Part shown: one piece after another, positions 1 to 10,660 of the stretch
Layout of the letters: every line of letters starts with the position of its first letter
How positions within the stretch are numbered: the first letter of the stretch is position 1
Assembly: GCA_030762895.1 (NCBI GenBank)
Contig: CM061062.1
Coordinates: 2,317,001 to 2,381,000 of the forward strand
DNA: 64,000 nucleotides
Reading direction: 5' to 3'
DNA from: Sophora flavescens
Lineage: Eukaryota; Streptophyta; Magnoliopsida; Fabales; Fabaceae
Notes under the pieces: generated by a model
Seen by the model: only the letters and a program-made list of their open reading frames with translations
The model's database searches: none
What the model was told of the DNA's origin: nothing
Made by a program: the position numbers and the translations under genes

Positions 1-800
1 TAAACTGTCTTATAGCTTTATCAAATTGAAGATTCCAGCTTCTGGAAGCTTACTTTAATCCAACAATGGATCTTTGCAACTTACCTATCTTTATAACATC
101 CTTTGGATCGAAAAAACCCTTGGTTTGTGTCATGTACACATCCTCGAGTAGATCCCCGTCAAGGAATGCGGTCTTGAAATCCATCTGCCAGATTTCATAG
201 TCATAGTATGCAACAATAGCAAGCATAATCCGGATAGATTTAAGCATCGTTATTGGGGAGAAAGTTTCATCATGGTCTACACCATGAATTTGCTTGAAAC
301 CTTTCCCAACCAGTCGCAGCTTAAAGGTACCCACTTTACCATCCATGTCAGTCTTCTTCTTGAAGACCCATTTGCACCCTATGGGTTTTACCTCTTCGGG
401 TGGCTCAACCAAGGTCCCTAACTGGTTCATGTACATGGATTCTATCTCGGATCACATGGCCTCAAGCCACTTCTCAGATTCTGTACCAATTATGGCCTCT
501 TGGTAGGTTACAGGCTTATCTTGATCCATGAGCAGCACATCACCTTCCTGAGTCAGGCGAAGCCCATATCTCTAGGTTGGTGACTGTTTGACCTACGCAA
601 GTCTTGTGTTGCTTGAACCAGCGGTTCAACCACAACATCTTGTGGACCCGGTTCTTGTTCCATTGTAGGCAAGTCGATATTTTGTGGTACTTGGATTTCT
701 CCAAGTTCTACATTTCTCCCACTGTCTCCTTTGGAGATGTATTCCTTCTTAAGGAACACTCCAATCCTAGAGACAAACACTTTGTCCTTGAAGGGGTTGT
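1..800 (-). pseudogene. RE1 reverse transcriptase (copia, RVT_2) N-terminal part and linker, broken
   Basis: The minus-strand frame at 50-436 gives the start of a copia reverse transcriptase: a GCKWVFKKK-type block, then KLRLVGKGFKQ, DETFSPI, and the WQMDFKTAFLDGDLLEDVYM block that holds the first catalytic Asp. The frame at 553-780 is the acidic linker between integrase and RT, with REST-like proline and glutamate runs. The YxDD centre is outside the window. A stop breaks the frame just upstream of residue 1 of the 50-436 frame. The family is clear; the element is not coding-competent. Confidence 0.85.
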
Positions 801-1059
801 TGAATTAATATCCTTTGGTTACCTTAGGATATCCCACAAATATACACTTATCCAATTTGGGCCCAAGTTTATCCGTCATAAGACATTTCATATAAACCTG
901 ATATCCCCAAATCCTCATCAATGACAAACTGGGCCTTCGGCCCATCCATATCTCATATGGACTATTTTCAACCGCCTTAGGTGGAACACGGTTAAGAGTG
1001 AATAAAGTTGTAATTAGAGCAAAACCGCAGAAAGATTCTTAAAAGGTATCAATGACTCA

Positions 1060-1560
1060 TCATATATCGTACCATGTCTAACAAGGTGCGATTCCTCCTT
1101 TCTGACACGCCATTCCATTGTGGCATTCCAGGAGGTGTGAGTTAAGACACCATCCCACACTCTCTCAGATAGTCATTAAACTCTTGGCTTAAGTATTCAC
1201 CACCATGATCTGATCATATGACCTTAATAATTTTGTCAAGTTGGTTATCCACTTCATTCTTGAACTCTTTGGACTTTTCAAAGGTTTCAGACTTGTGTTT
1301 CATGAGATACACAAATCCATATCTACTGAAATCATCAGTAAACGTGACGAAGTAAGGATAACCACATCTAGCATACTTGTTTAGGGGCCCACATACATCA
1401 CTATGTATCAAGCCCAAAAGATCACTGACCCTTTCACCTTGCCCGATGAATGGGGCCTTAGTTATCTTCCCCAACAAGCAAGATTTGCATACATCAAACG
1501 ATTCATAATCGAATGAGTCCAAGAGTCCATCCTTATGGAGCTTGGAGATGCGTTTCTCAC
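1060..1560 (-). pseudogene. RE1 integrase (copia, rve) with GAG-pre-integrase end
   Basis: The frame at 1214-1522 reads from the zinc-binding pre-integrase end (CKSCLLGKITKAPF) into the integrase core (HSDVCGP, then FTDDFSRYGFVYLM). The first catalytic Asp lies in HSDVCGP. The second lies just past the ORF end in a SDHGGEY block, where an in-frame TGA precedes Ser; the copia consensus has Arg there, so a CGA to TGA change is likely. The frame continues downstream with a PQWNGVSERRN-like block carrying the Glu. Dead copy. Confidence 0.85.
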
Positions 1561-1959
1561 CTATATGTCCTAAACGACAATGCCAATGGTTTTCGTATTT
1601 GTATTATAGATGGCATATGAGGATTCAGGATACAAAGTCCGTTATCCAAAAACTTGCTAGCATAGAAAATATCATGCGATTGATGTTTGTACCAATAGCT
1701 GGAACCTAATAACACTTATTTAGTTCCAAAAAAGGCCCCGAAGGCAAAGTCAAAACTTCTATAGTTAATGCAGCAACTTTTACTCTATTTCCTATTCACA
1801 AGTTGACTTCGCCTTCAGTCAACGTCCTACTCCCTTTGATCCTTCACATTAATGTGAGATCCACATGCGGTATCAAATAGCCATGATTTTGAAGTAGGTT
1901 GACTTCTACAACACAATGCTCGAAGAGGAAGTCATACTTCCTTTCCTTTCATATACTCT

Positions 1960-2640
1960 TTCTGATATCTCTAGCAGTTTTCAAATGTCCGGTCAAACTG
2001 TAATGAAATCAACTGCCTTTATTTGTAACCTTGCATATTAGCTTCAAGATAGAAGTACTGGGATTGAACTTGTTTTCGCCCTTGTTCTTCTCCTTGTTTA
2101 GTAGACTTAAGATTTACCCTTTCAAGACTATCACAATAGTCTACCCTTATCTACTTTATAGACTATGCTCGGTAGTTCTCAACTTCCTTCGCAATCTCTA
2201 GTAGAGGTCTGTCTGAATCGTTCATAACGAATTGACTATAACTATCCTGCTACAATTGCAAGATCATTTCACTAGCCAACATTTGGCCTAAAGGAAAGCC
2301 CAATTTACCGGGTTCTCAATGTACTCAATAGTATGAAGCACATAATAACTGTATGGATTTCCTTCTGCCAGTTCGCAACTGAAAAAGGATCGGAAAGACT
2401 TGAGGTTCTTATGCATTGCCTGCTCTCAATAGAGCATCATGAGGTGCACGATCATATCATACGCCTTCATGGTTGCATACATGAGGAATCCTACACTCAT
2501 GATATCGACTTGATGCTTAGAACATACATCTCTTTCTTGTACTTGAGGACAATACTTAAATTCTTGTACCAATCCGGAATTTGATTCTGGATATCCTGTC
2601 CTTCTTAAAGACAAATCGCAGTAATAACTTATTTATTTCA
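1960..2640 (-). pseudogene. RE1 gag remnant
   Basis: Minus-strand frames in this stretch, such as 2426-2614, resemble the copia gag (UBN2/Retrotran_gag family): a short MYATMKAYDMIVHL block matches the family's tyrosine- and methionine-rich helix. The frame is interrupted repeatedly. It lies upstream of integrase on the minus strand, where gag is expected. The zinc knuckle is not convincingly preserved. Confidence 0.55.
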
Positions 2641-3681
2641 TGGTAATTCTAATTATAGAAATATACAGAATATTAATATCATGATAAAACGTATTTAATA
2701 AGGTCTTTTATTAAATACGCTCCTACTATTTTACTCAAATCAATGACCCTCATCATTGACTCAGAAAATCCCGTTGGAAGATTTTCTAGTGAGACCAAGA
2801 TCCATATTTCAAACTTAGTTATTTAGGTAGGAAACTGATCTGTTGGGTGAATAATTCTTATTCTAATTCATATCTATGAATTAAAGCCCAACTCCTTGCC
2901 TCTAGGACCATTTCAATCCTATTGAATTCGACCCAGTTAAGTCAAGCACAATGGTTGACAATTGGACATTACAATTGTCCCATCACATCTTACTGGTATA
3001 GAAAAATGCATTCCGCTTTGGCGGACCTACACTCATTCGATATTAGTCTTGATGAGTGTCACGCATTGGAAGGCTCTTAAGCTTAATATTTCCTTTTGAG
3101 GGATTTTTATTAAAAGTGATCTCACCGGTGTTGTATCACATACAAAGCGTCTCTCAGCATACATGAAATACATGCTATCATACATTTAATTATCATATAT
3201 AACATACAAGATATATACGCATGCATCTCATACATTTCATGCATCTCATACATAAGCATACATCTCATACATAAACATATAAGACAATATAAGACAAGGT
3301 ATTATAGTTATGGCGTCATGACGTTGCCTTCTCTTCAACTCGAGCAATTACATTTATTAAATTAAAATAAATAAATAATTGAAAGACACGACACACAGGC
3401 CATATATAAATAAATTATGACACGTAGATCGTATTTACCCAAAATAAGTAACATCATAATCTAGGGCCATAACAATATACCTTAAAATAAAATGTTTAAT
3501 AACAAATAATAATAATAAAATAAAACCTTTTATTACTATTATCATTTTGTTATCAAATAATAATTTTTTAAAAAAATTTTTACCAAATCAATTTCATATC
3601 ACGTGCAGATTGATATCCAAATCAAAAAGATTCACATGAAATTAAAGTCATGTGCATAATTATTAAACAATTAAAATCTAA
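2641..3681 (-). other. RE1 leader, distal part (non-coding)
   Basis: AT-rich sequence without a credible ORF. It holds repeated CATACATCTCATACATAA-type words (3160-3290). It ends where the Harbinger terminal sequence begins. I read it as the 5' untranslated leader of RE1 next to gag. Confidence 0.45.
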
Positions 3682-4581
3682 GTGTGTGTTTGGATGTGGT
3701 ATTTCTAAATTCTAAGGAATTTGAAATCTAAGGTAATTCAATTGCTTCATTTAAATTACCTTCATTTTGAAAATACTTTGTTTGGATGGGGTAATTCAAA
3801 TACCTTGTATTTTAATTTTTTTTTTGTTTGGATAAAGTATTTTAATTACCTTCAATTACAAAAAAAAATTTGAATGTTTTAAAAAAAAAAATGGGATTTC
3901 AATATAAAATGTGACAAATAAATAAACAATAGAAATTTTTGAAATAATAAAAATTTAAAATAGTCTTTGAAAAATAATAAAATTAGACAATTTACTTGGT
4001 TGTGAAACATAGTTGCCTCTAATTTCACATAACTGTTATGAATATTTTTTCTGGTTCAATAGTTGAAGACGATATCTCATATTCTCAAGCACGACCACTT
4101 TCAAATCAACATAAACTCCATATCTATTTAATTCATAATCATGTTCGAGGACCAACAATTGCTAAGCATATGGATCAATACATTCATAACAATTGAGACC
4201 AAAGTCACTATCCACTAATTAAGAAACCGGCCAATATTCATAACAAAATTATGCCAACCCCTTTAAATAGAACCAACATGACATACCAAGAAAAAAAATA
4301 GCTTGATTAGAAAAATGAGTTTAGAATCTCAGTTTCTGGACAATAGAAAATGGACTAAGATGCCTGCAAGCTCATGTAAATACCAACTAGAAACAAGATC
4401 ACAATCAGATGTTGATGGCTTGTTGCAGTGGATTAGGTTCAGTATATTTCCTATATAAAAAAAAAGTTCCATCAATAATAGTAATAGTCATTAACTTGAG
4501 GGAAAAGATAAAATAAAATCTTATATTGTACTTAATCCATACCTCAGCTAGTAAAAATCCAACAATTAATTTTACCTAGCA

Positions 4582-5531
4582 TTAGGACTTGAAAGCCAAC
4601 AAGTAATCCTTTTTCTTGTCCAGAGGAAGAGCTCTTATAACTACAAGTTTACTAGGATTTTCAGTCAACCAATTGATAGCCTTGAGCCATTGCTCATTGT
4701 CAAGACCCGGTATTTTCTCCAGCTCCTCTAGCACTTCTTGAACGTCTTTTTCATCAGTCTTCTTTGTATTTGCTTGCATGAATTCTTTCATTGACTCGGC
4801 AAATTCTCTCATTGCAGCAACTATCCCATCTTTTTCTCCACTTCTTCTCTTTTGAGATTGCGTTCCAGTAGAAGTCGAAAACTGACCCCGTTTCTTTGTT
4901 GCAACGCTTGACTCTTCTAAACCAATGTTGATACTATTAGCCTCATCCTCTTCAATGTTCATGGCACCATCGGCATCGAGTGCAGTCTCCGCTCCAACTC
5001 CGGTAGCTTTATCTTTGGCACACAAGTCTACTATGTCATCCCAATTTGGAATGACCTTGAACCGAAATTTTTTAGCCTCTGCATGTGACTTGAGAGCCAA
5101 AAAAATGTTAATAATAACAAAACATGTTAATAATTCAAAACTAAAAAATTATATGGCTGGAAACTAAAAACTATGCTTACCTTTACATACTCATTCCAAA
5201 CATCTTCATTTTCAACCGTGATCATATATTTCGAACAATCCCAATCAAACCCATTTTGACTAAGTATACCAGAGACAATTCCATACCATGTTCTCCATAG
5301 TTTAATTCGGTTCTTCACATTCTCTCCAAGGAGCTGCGGGACTTTGAAACGTGTAGATAACACTTGAGCTGCAGTGTTGTATGCCACAACTTTCCAAGCT
5401 CCATCGCCTTTGTTCCCCAAATTCCTCTGATCTCGGAGTACATCAGCTAGTACACGTTCCATCTTCAAATTCCATGAGATATAGCTTCTTGTATCATCTT
5501 TCTTCTCCTCAATTACAAGCAATGTCCCCAT
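4582..5531 (-). CDS. Harbinger-associated Myb/SANT-like DNA-binding protein
   Basis: Two exons: 5531-5182/5181 and 5088-4582, with a GT-AG intron at 5089-5180. Start is ATG at 5531, and the joined frame has about 285 codons without a stop. Residues 18-135 match the Myb/SANT-like DNA-binding domain: a first tryptophan, GNKGDGAWK, NRIKLWRTWYGIVSGILSQ, GFDWD, VWNEYVK, then AKKFRFK and a PNWDDI block across the splice junction. A lysine-rich and acidic linker follows, then a C-terminal helical part. In PIF/Harbinger systems this partner protein helps the transposase bind and enter the nucleus. It looks intact, unlike its transposase. Confidence 0.85.
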
Positions 5532-6585
5532 AAAACATGGATACTACAAAATCCAAAGTCTACTACAAAATACTCTCCCTAAGCAAAGTCTCTTCTAACT
5601 TGATAATCAGCAAACATATCTTTTGCTAGTGTCATGAAATATTGTCAATTCCTCAGTGACTTGAATAGTTGCAACCTCGTCCGGGGTATTATTTGCAACT
5701 TTTTCCCTATGTTGATTGGTTAATGTTGGACGAATCTGGGCAAGTATACCCAGTCGTGCAAGTAATACGGTGGTAAGACCGGTTTATCGTATCCACGGGG
5801 ATTGGATGTCAACTACCAATTCGCAAGCTCGGAAACTATCTAGACTAAACTATTGATCAAGAGAAAGTAAAACAAACAAAAGAAGAGGGAAAAGTTCTTT
5901 GGGGACTTTTAACAAACACTTGGAGTGCAGAAAGGATATGTTGGGACTAGACTTCACCAAACCTCTAACTCATGCACTATCAGGACTAGATACCTCCCAT
6001 TCATGCTTCAGATATTAAAATCAATCCACTAAACTACTCAAACCCCGATTCCTCGAATGGCAAGAGCCTAAATCCACTAATAGACCCTAATTCCTTAGGT
6101 GGCCTAGATTAATGAATTTGCATTAAGATTAGGGATTACGCGATTACTAATAAACCTAGTTCCATTCCTAGATACAAGGCTTACTAGGTGATTAAATTCA
6201 ATTCCGGTTCTGATACGAACGTTCCCATTGCATACCAAAACACAAATCAAGTCATGGGGGTGCTAGCCACAACAAGCATTAGGCACAGAAAAATAACCAC
6301 TAATACGAAGACATGAACATAAAATAATCAGTCAAGATAAATACATAAACATAGGTTTGATTACATCTAATCCCAACACAGGGATTTAACTACTCATAAA
6401 ACAAAGAAAACCAAACCAGAGAAATAGGAAGGAAGAGGAGAGAAGAGGCTCCATGTGAGCTTTCCTTCTTCTTCAAAGCAACCCCTCTTGGCTCCCTTCT
6501 AGGGTTGAAACCCTAGCCCAGCTGCAGCCTCCAAATGCCTCCAAATGGACCCTAAAAAACTGCCCAGTTCTGTCTGCTGCGTTCT

Positions 6586-6593
6586 TATTTATA
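6586..6593 (-). promoter_or_regulatory. TATA box of the solo LTR
   Basis: TATAAATA on the minus strand. It lies directly downstream of the palindrome array at 6600-6840, the same layout as in elements A and C. Confidence 0.6.
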
Positions 6594-6599
6594 GGTCTG

Positions 6600-6840
6600 T
6601 TGTGCGTCACGGCCGTGATGGCCATAACGGGCTGGCCGTGACGCGTTCTGTCCAAGGCGTGTTTGCACAAAATGAAGTCTCGCGAGGCGAGCCCGTGTTC
6701 GCGACGCGAAAACCAAAATTTCTGGTTGGTCACGACCGTGATGTCTATTACGGGCAGGCCGTGACAGTCTCTGACTTTTGCCTTCTGCTCTGCTTGATCA
6801 CGGCCGTGATGGTCATCACGGCCAGGCCGTGATGGGCTCT
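6600..6840 (-). repeat. U3 palindrome array of the solo LTR (mixed types)
   Basis: Four modules. Each pairs a short palindrome with a longer one after a few bases: TCACGGCCGTGA with an ACGGGCTGGCCGTGA-like partner; TCTCGCGAGGCGAG with TTCGCGACGCGAA; TCACGACCGTGA with ACGGGCAGGCCGTGA; ATCACGGCCGTGAT with ATCACGGCCAGGCCGTGAT. Spacers contain a CTGACTTTTG/CTGTTTGG-like text. The array sits immediately upstream of the TATA box on the minus strand. Confidence 0.8.
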
Positions 6841-8320
6841 GTTTGGCTCATATTCTTCACTTTTCAAGCTCTATTTCATCCAAGCTCCACCATGGCTGAT
6901 TTTGATCATTTTTACATTGAATTCCTGCAAAACAACACCAAGACACCGCTTCACCCGTTCCAAGGGAAAATCTAATAAAAACCAAATAAAGAATGCCTAA
7001 TCTATATGCAAAATTCATGCAAAAGAGTACATAAAACATCATGTAAAATCACACTATCAGTCAACTCTTCATCAACCGCAGATAAAAGCTCCAAGTCTTG
7101 GACCTCTAAAATTGGATCACTTTGTTGCTCGTCTTCATAAAATTATGTAGTATGAAACAAGCATTAATAATTCTTATTTGTGTTTTTATATCAAAAAATG
7201 ATGGAGTTCTTAATATACTCCATCTTTTTTTCAATATCCCGAATGATCTTTCAATGGCATTCCTTGCACTTGCATGGCGACGATTAAATAACTCCTTGTA
7301 ATTTTGAGGGGCATTTTCCGTCCATTCATTGAGATGATATCTAGTCCCTCGATAAGGTGTTAAAAATCCCGAGCCATTAGTATATCCCGCATCCACAAGA
7401 AAGTATTTACCTACAATAGTTTTTTAAAAAATTATAATGTTATATATGATAAATTAAATAAAGTTTCCTTCTTTTCATGATATTACCATTTGGAACTTGG
7501 AGACGGTCTTGACGACGTAAAGCATCTCGTAATATTCGAGAATCTCCAGCCGACCCTCCCCACCCGGGTAATACATAAATAAACTTTAAATCTGGACCAC
7601 AAGCTCCTAACACATTTGTGGATATATCTCCCTTTCTGTTACGATATCCAGGCCTATCTTCAGTACCAACTGTGACCGAAATATGTGTCCCATCAAGTGC
7701 TCGAACAGAATTCTAAAAATATTTTAAAATCATAAATAAGTTATAATAACTAAAGATGCCATAATTAGAAAATTTAGCCTAACAAACAAACTTACCTCAA
7801 ACCATCTCCATCTGTTTGCCTCAGAGCATTCTATATTATAGTCATGAAACTTTAAAAAATCCTTGCTCACTTTCATTATAGCTCGTAGGACATTATTGAA
7901 TTGCCTACTTATTGTTTCTTTGGATCTGCAATAACTAAAGTGCACTACTCTATATTTTAGATTATGAGCAAGGATATGTAAAAACATTGCCACAGCTTCG
8001 GTTATAGGGACATTTCTCGTTCTTACTAATCCCCCTTTCTCTTGTAAAATTCTACACAGCTTAAAAAATACTCGTTTACTGACCCTTAGTTGTTCAATGC
8101 AATCCTTTTCTCCTTCGTTATATAGACGATTAAGGAAGCTGCGCCTTTCCAATTACCAATTATGGTATGGTTCCTTAACAAAATATTTGTCTTAATACCA
8201 AGCCACTGCACCCATAAGCATTGCAGCGGCACTAACAACAATGAATTTTATTTTCTCCTCAAATTCTACCTCTTCATTTCTTTTACGTTTTCTTGAAGTA
8301 TCAACTACACTAGTGTCCAT

Positions 8321-9968
8321 TTCTTCACTATACACAACATATAACATAACATCAAATTATGAACAAAATTTCAATAATGAAGAGTAAAAATCATCAGATA
8401 ACACATCCAAAGATAAAACTTTAATTAAGAAAAATAAAGTAATTAGACCATCAAACATGTAGCAGTCAACACAAAATGTGAAAGCTAGCACTTTCATTCA
8501 ATGAAGTTGAAGATATTGTGCATCAACATACAAAAGACCCTGCACCATATGTGCCTGAAATCGGATATGCATAGATCACATCAGCCATTTATAGCAGCAA
8601 AAAAGCCATCCAGAAACTGAAATCGCACTGCAGCATTGATTTACATTTTAGACCATAGCAGCAGAAATCATTATTTTTTCTAATTGATTTCAACTCTACA
8701 TTCAGTAAAGTGCACTGTGCAGGGATCTCAATTTGTGATAGAGATAGGATCATAGGACTAACACAAGCCCATAAATTTCAGCAATGAGGTAGAATCATAG
8801 AAGACTCAACTTGCAATCAGCTAAGTGCATAAAAGTTTTAACCATGATAGAATATCAAAAGCAAAACATATTTCATTCAATTTTCTTGGCACAAACAATC
8901 AGCTCTTACACATATGATTAACAATACTGACATTTCATCAAATAACTGGTGAGCACAGAATCTGAAAGCAGAGGATATCATGCCTACTTTTCAATGAATG
9001 AAAACAACACTTTATCAAGGCTACATCAGAACACAAAACCATTTAAAATAATTTCACAAAATTCACAAAAAATAAAAATAAATTAGCATGTTGGCTATAA
9101 GTTATCATTGATTGAGCTGCCTTCCCATAAAATACAAGTGAATGAAGTGCATTTTATAATTAATTTGAGTACAGGGTTGAATAAAATCACAGCCTTGCCA
9201 AGAAAATCTTACCTTACATAGGATTCGGGTATCCTTGCAGCTCATCAGATTATGCAGCCAAACTATGGGTTGTCAAGAAATGCGTTTTGCAACAGGGACC
9301 TTCCATCAAACAAATTATGAACACTTAAACAAGCATCCAAAAATCAACTTAGGAAGTTTATTAAAGCACTAGACACCTTCAAGATCAAAGAGTTGCATAA
9401 ACATCAGATAGAAAACAAACTACATATGCTAGTAAACCATGAATCAGAGCAAAATCAAGATTCAACACCATTGAAACAATCAATCGTGCAAAATCCTTCT
9501 CCATAAAGGCTACTCAGATTTAACTCAGACCCACCAAAAGTGAACTGAATTCCATACTGGAATTTTAACAAACAGTTAATGAGCCAAAAACCCAAATACC
9601 CAATTCAAATATCAAACAAAAATAAGAATCGATACCTAACAGCAGAGGATGAAAATCAGAATAAGAAAAAATAAAATACTAAAAGAATAAAAATCAAAAC
9701 CCTAGCCATGAGATGTAAGAAACAGGAGTAGATCTGATACCAAATCTCAAATCGCCAAGCTGAGTGAAGTGAGTTGAAGAGCTGAGGAATCCATAGATAT
9801 GGAGCTCAAGAATTGATAGCTCAGGTGTGAAGGCGATCACGAAGTGTGAAGGTGAAGTGCGATGGCGATGGAGATGGCGAAGAAGTGCGATGGAGATGGA
9901 GAGGAAGTGCGATGGTGAAGTGTGAAGTGAGAGAAGGCGATGGCGAAGTGTGATGAACGTCGGTGATG
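8321..9968 (-). other. Harbinger 5' region upstream of transposase
   Basis: No ORF of note. Most is AT-rich; 9830-9960 is an imperfect repeat built from GAAGTGCGATGG/GGCGATGGAGATG words. By position it should include the transposase promoter and 5' leader. It is cut at 9969-9973 by the target duplication of element A and resumes at 20958. Confidence 0.5.
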
Positions 9969-10199
9969 AGAGGTGATAAGCCTCTGGCTTATCTAGTTTT
10001 ATAACTAGTAAGACCGTGGTTTTTGCGCTAATTATTCGAGTTTTCGCCCAAATTTGGATTTAATTGTCCTCAAGCAACATTTTGAGTCTCTTAAGTAGTT
10101 TTAGGGTATTTTAGTTAATTTTGAGTCAAATAAAACATTTACTGCTATTTTATATTTTCAGGTTGATGAGAAGAGCAAAAAGGGAAGGAAACATAAAGC

Positions 10200-10510
10200 A
10201 GAAGCCATCACGCCCTAGCCGTGACACTGATCACGGCCGTGATGAGCTACCCATGAAGATCAGAAAGGATCATGGCCCAGCCGTGATACCCATCACGGGC
10301 GTGATGAGAAGGACCCTGAAGCACAAAGAGCATCACGACCTAGCCGTGATGGAGGTCACGACCGTGACAGATCAGCACCCATGGACAGAATTGATCACGG
10401 CCTGCCCGTGATGAACATCACGGCTGTGACAGACCAGAATTTGAATACGCGCCCTTGGCAGAACCCGTCACGACCTGGCCGTAATGGTCATCACGGCCGT
10501 GACGCGCACT
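10200..10510 (+). repeat. U3 palindrome array of element A 5' LTR (CACGGCCGTG type)
   Basis: Five modules of about 62-70 bp. Each holds a longer quasi-palindrome (ATCACGGCC, 2-3 bases, GCCGTGAT) and, about four bases away, a shorter one (ATCACGGCCGTGA), followed by a spacer containing ACAGAYCAG/GAAG words. CpG to TpG or CpA changes are frequent (for example CATGGCC, CACGACC). The array stops about 25 bp before the TATA box. Confidence 0.85.
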
Positions 10511-10534
10511 TTTTAGGTTCGGACTTCTCTCATC

Positions 10535-10542
10535 TATAAATA
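10535..10542 (+). promoter_or_regulatory. TATA box, element A 5' LTR
   Basis: TATAAATA in the context CTCATCTATAAATAGAGC, conserved in the 3' LTR at 20069-20076. It is the likely start region of element transcription, directly after the palindrome array. Confidence 0.7.
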
Positions 10543-10660
10543 GAGCATCAAACTTTTACCCTGGGAGGATTGGAACTTGGAGGCTGACGGCTGGAAGAGG
10601 GTTCCAACCCTAAAAAGGGATGTTTCCTTGCTCTGGGAATGGAGGAAGATTGGAGGATTC

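Larger units (their letters stand above)
5724..7059 (-). mobile_element. Solo LTR of the Athila-like tRNA-Asp family
   Basis: The minus strand starts TGATAGTGTGATTTTAC and ends in CA at 5724, matching the LTR ends of element B. Flanks are GTTAA (5719-5723) and GTCAA (7060-7064), a 5-bp target duplication with one change. The 3' part shares the block GAATTGGTA...CGGT...CCACCGTATTACTTG with the LTRs of A and B. No internal region remains, so this is a solo LTR left by LTR-LTR recombination. It lies in the 3' exon of the Harbinger transposase. It carries both palindrome types (6600-6840) upstream of a TATA box. Confidence 0.85.
5579..8320 (-). pseudogene. PIF/Harbinger DDE transposase (HARBI1-like), broken and split by a solo LTR
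   Basis: Reading leftward from ATG at 8320: exon 1 to 7796, intron 7713-7795, exon 2 7712-7487, intron 7411-7486, exon 3 from 7410. All introns are GT-AG. Exon 1 has the N-terminal helical domain (FFKLCRILQEKGGL). The DDE triad is visible: Asp in a SVRALDGTHIS block in exon 2, Asp in VDAGYTNGSGFL, and Glu in NAIERSFGILKKRW in exon 3. Defects: two in-frame stops upstream of the ERRSFL block (about 8150-8190), a frameshift near 7130, a 1336-bp solo LTR inserted at 5724-7059, and a further shift near 5625. The C-terminal coding remnant reaches about 5579. Confidence 0.85.
9974..10660 (+). repeat. Element A 5' LTR, left part
   Basis: Starts TGATAAGCCTCTGGCTTATC, a terminal dyad. It contains the palindrome array (10200-10510) and the TATA box (10535-10542). 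It is interrupted at GATTC (10656-10660) by element B and resumes at 16005. Confidence 0.9.

Noticed and set aside
2333..2584. Plus-strand ORF of 83 residues
   Set aside because: Antisense to the RE1 gag remnant.
8321..9968. Host gene upstream of the Harbinger transposase
   Set aside because: No open frame or splice pattern; the text continues across element A into the Harbinger terminus.
10200..10510. Array as a bacterial-type attachment or replication origin
   Set aside because: Its fixed place before an LTR TATA box in several elements explains it better as U3 sequence.
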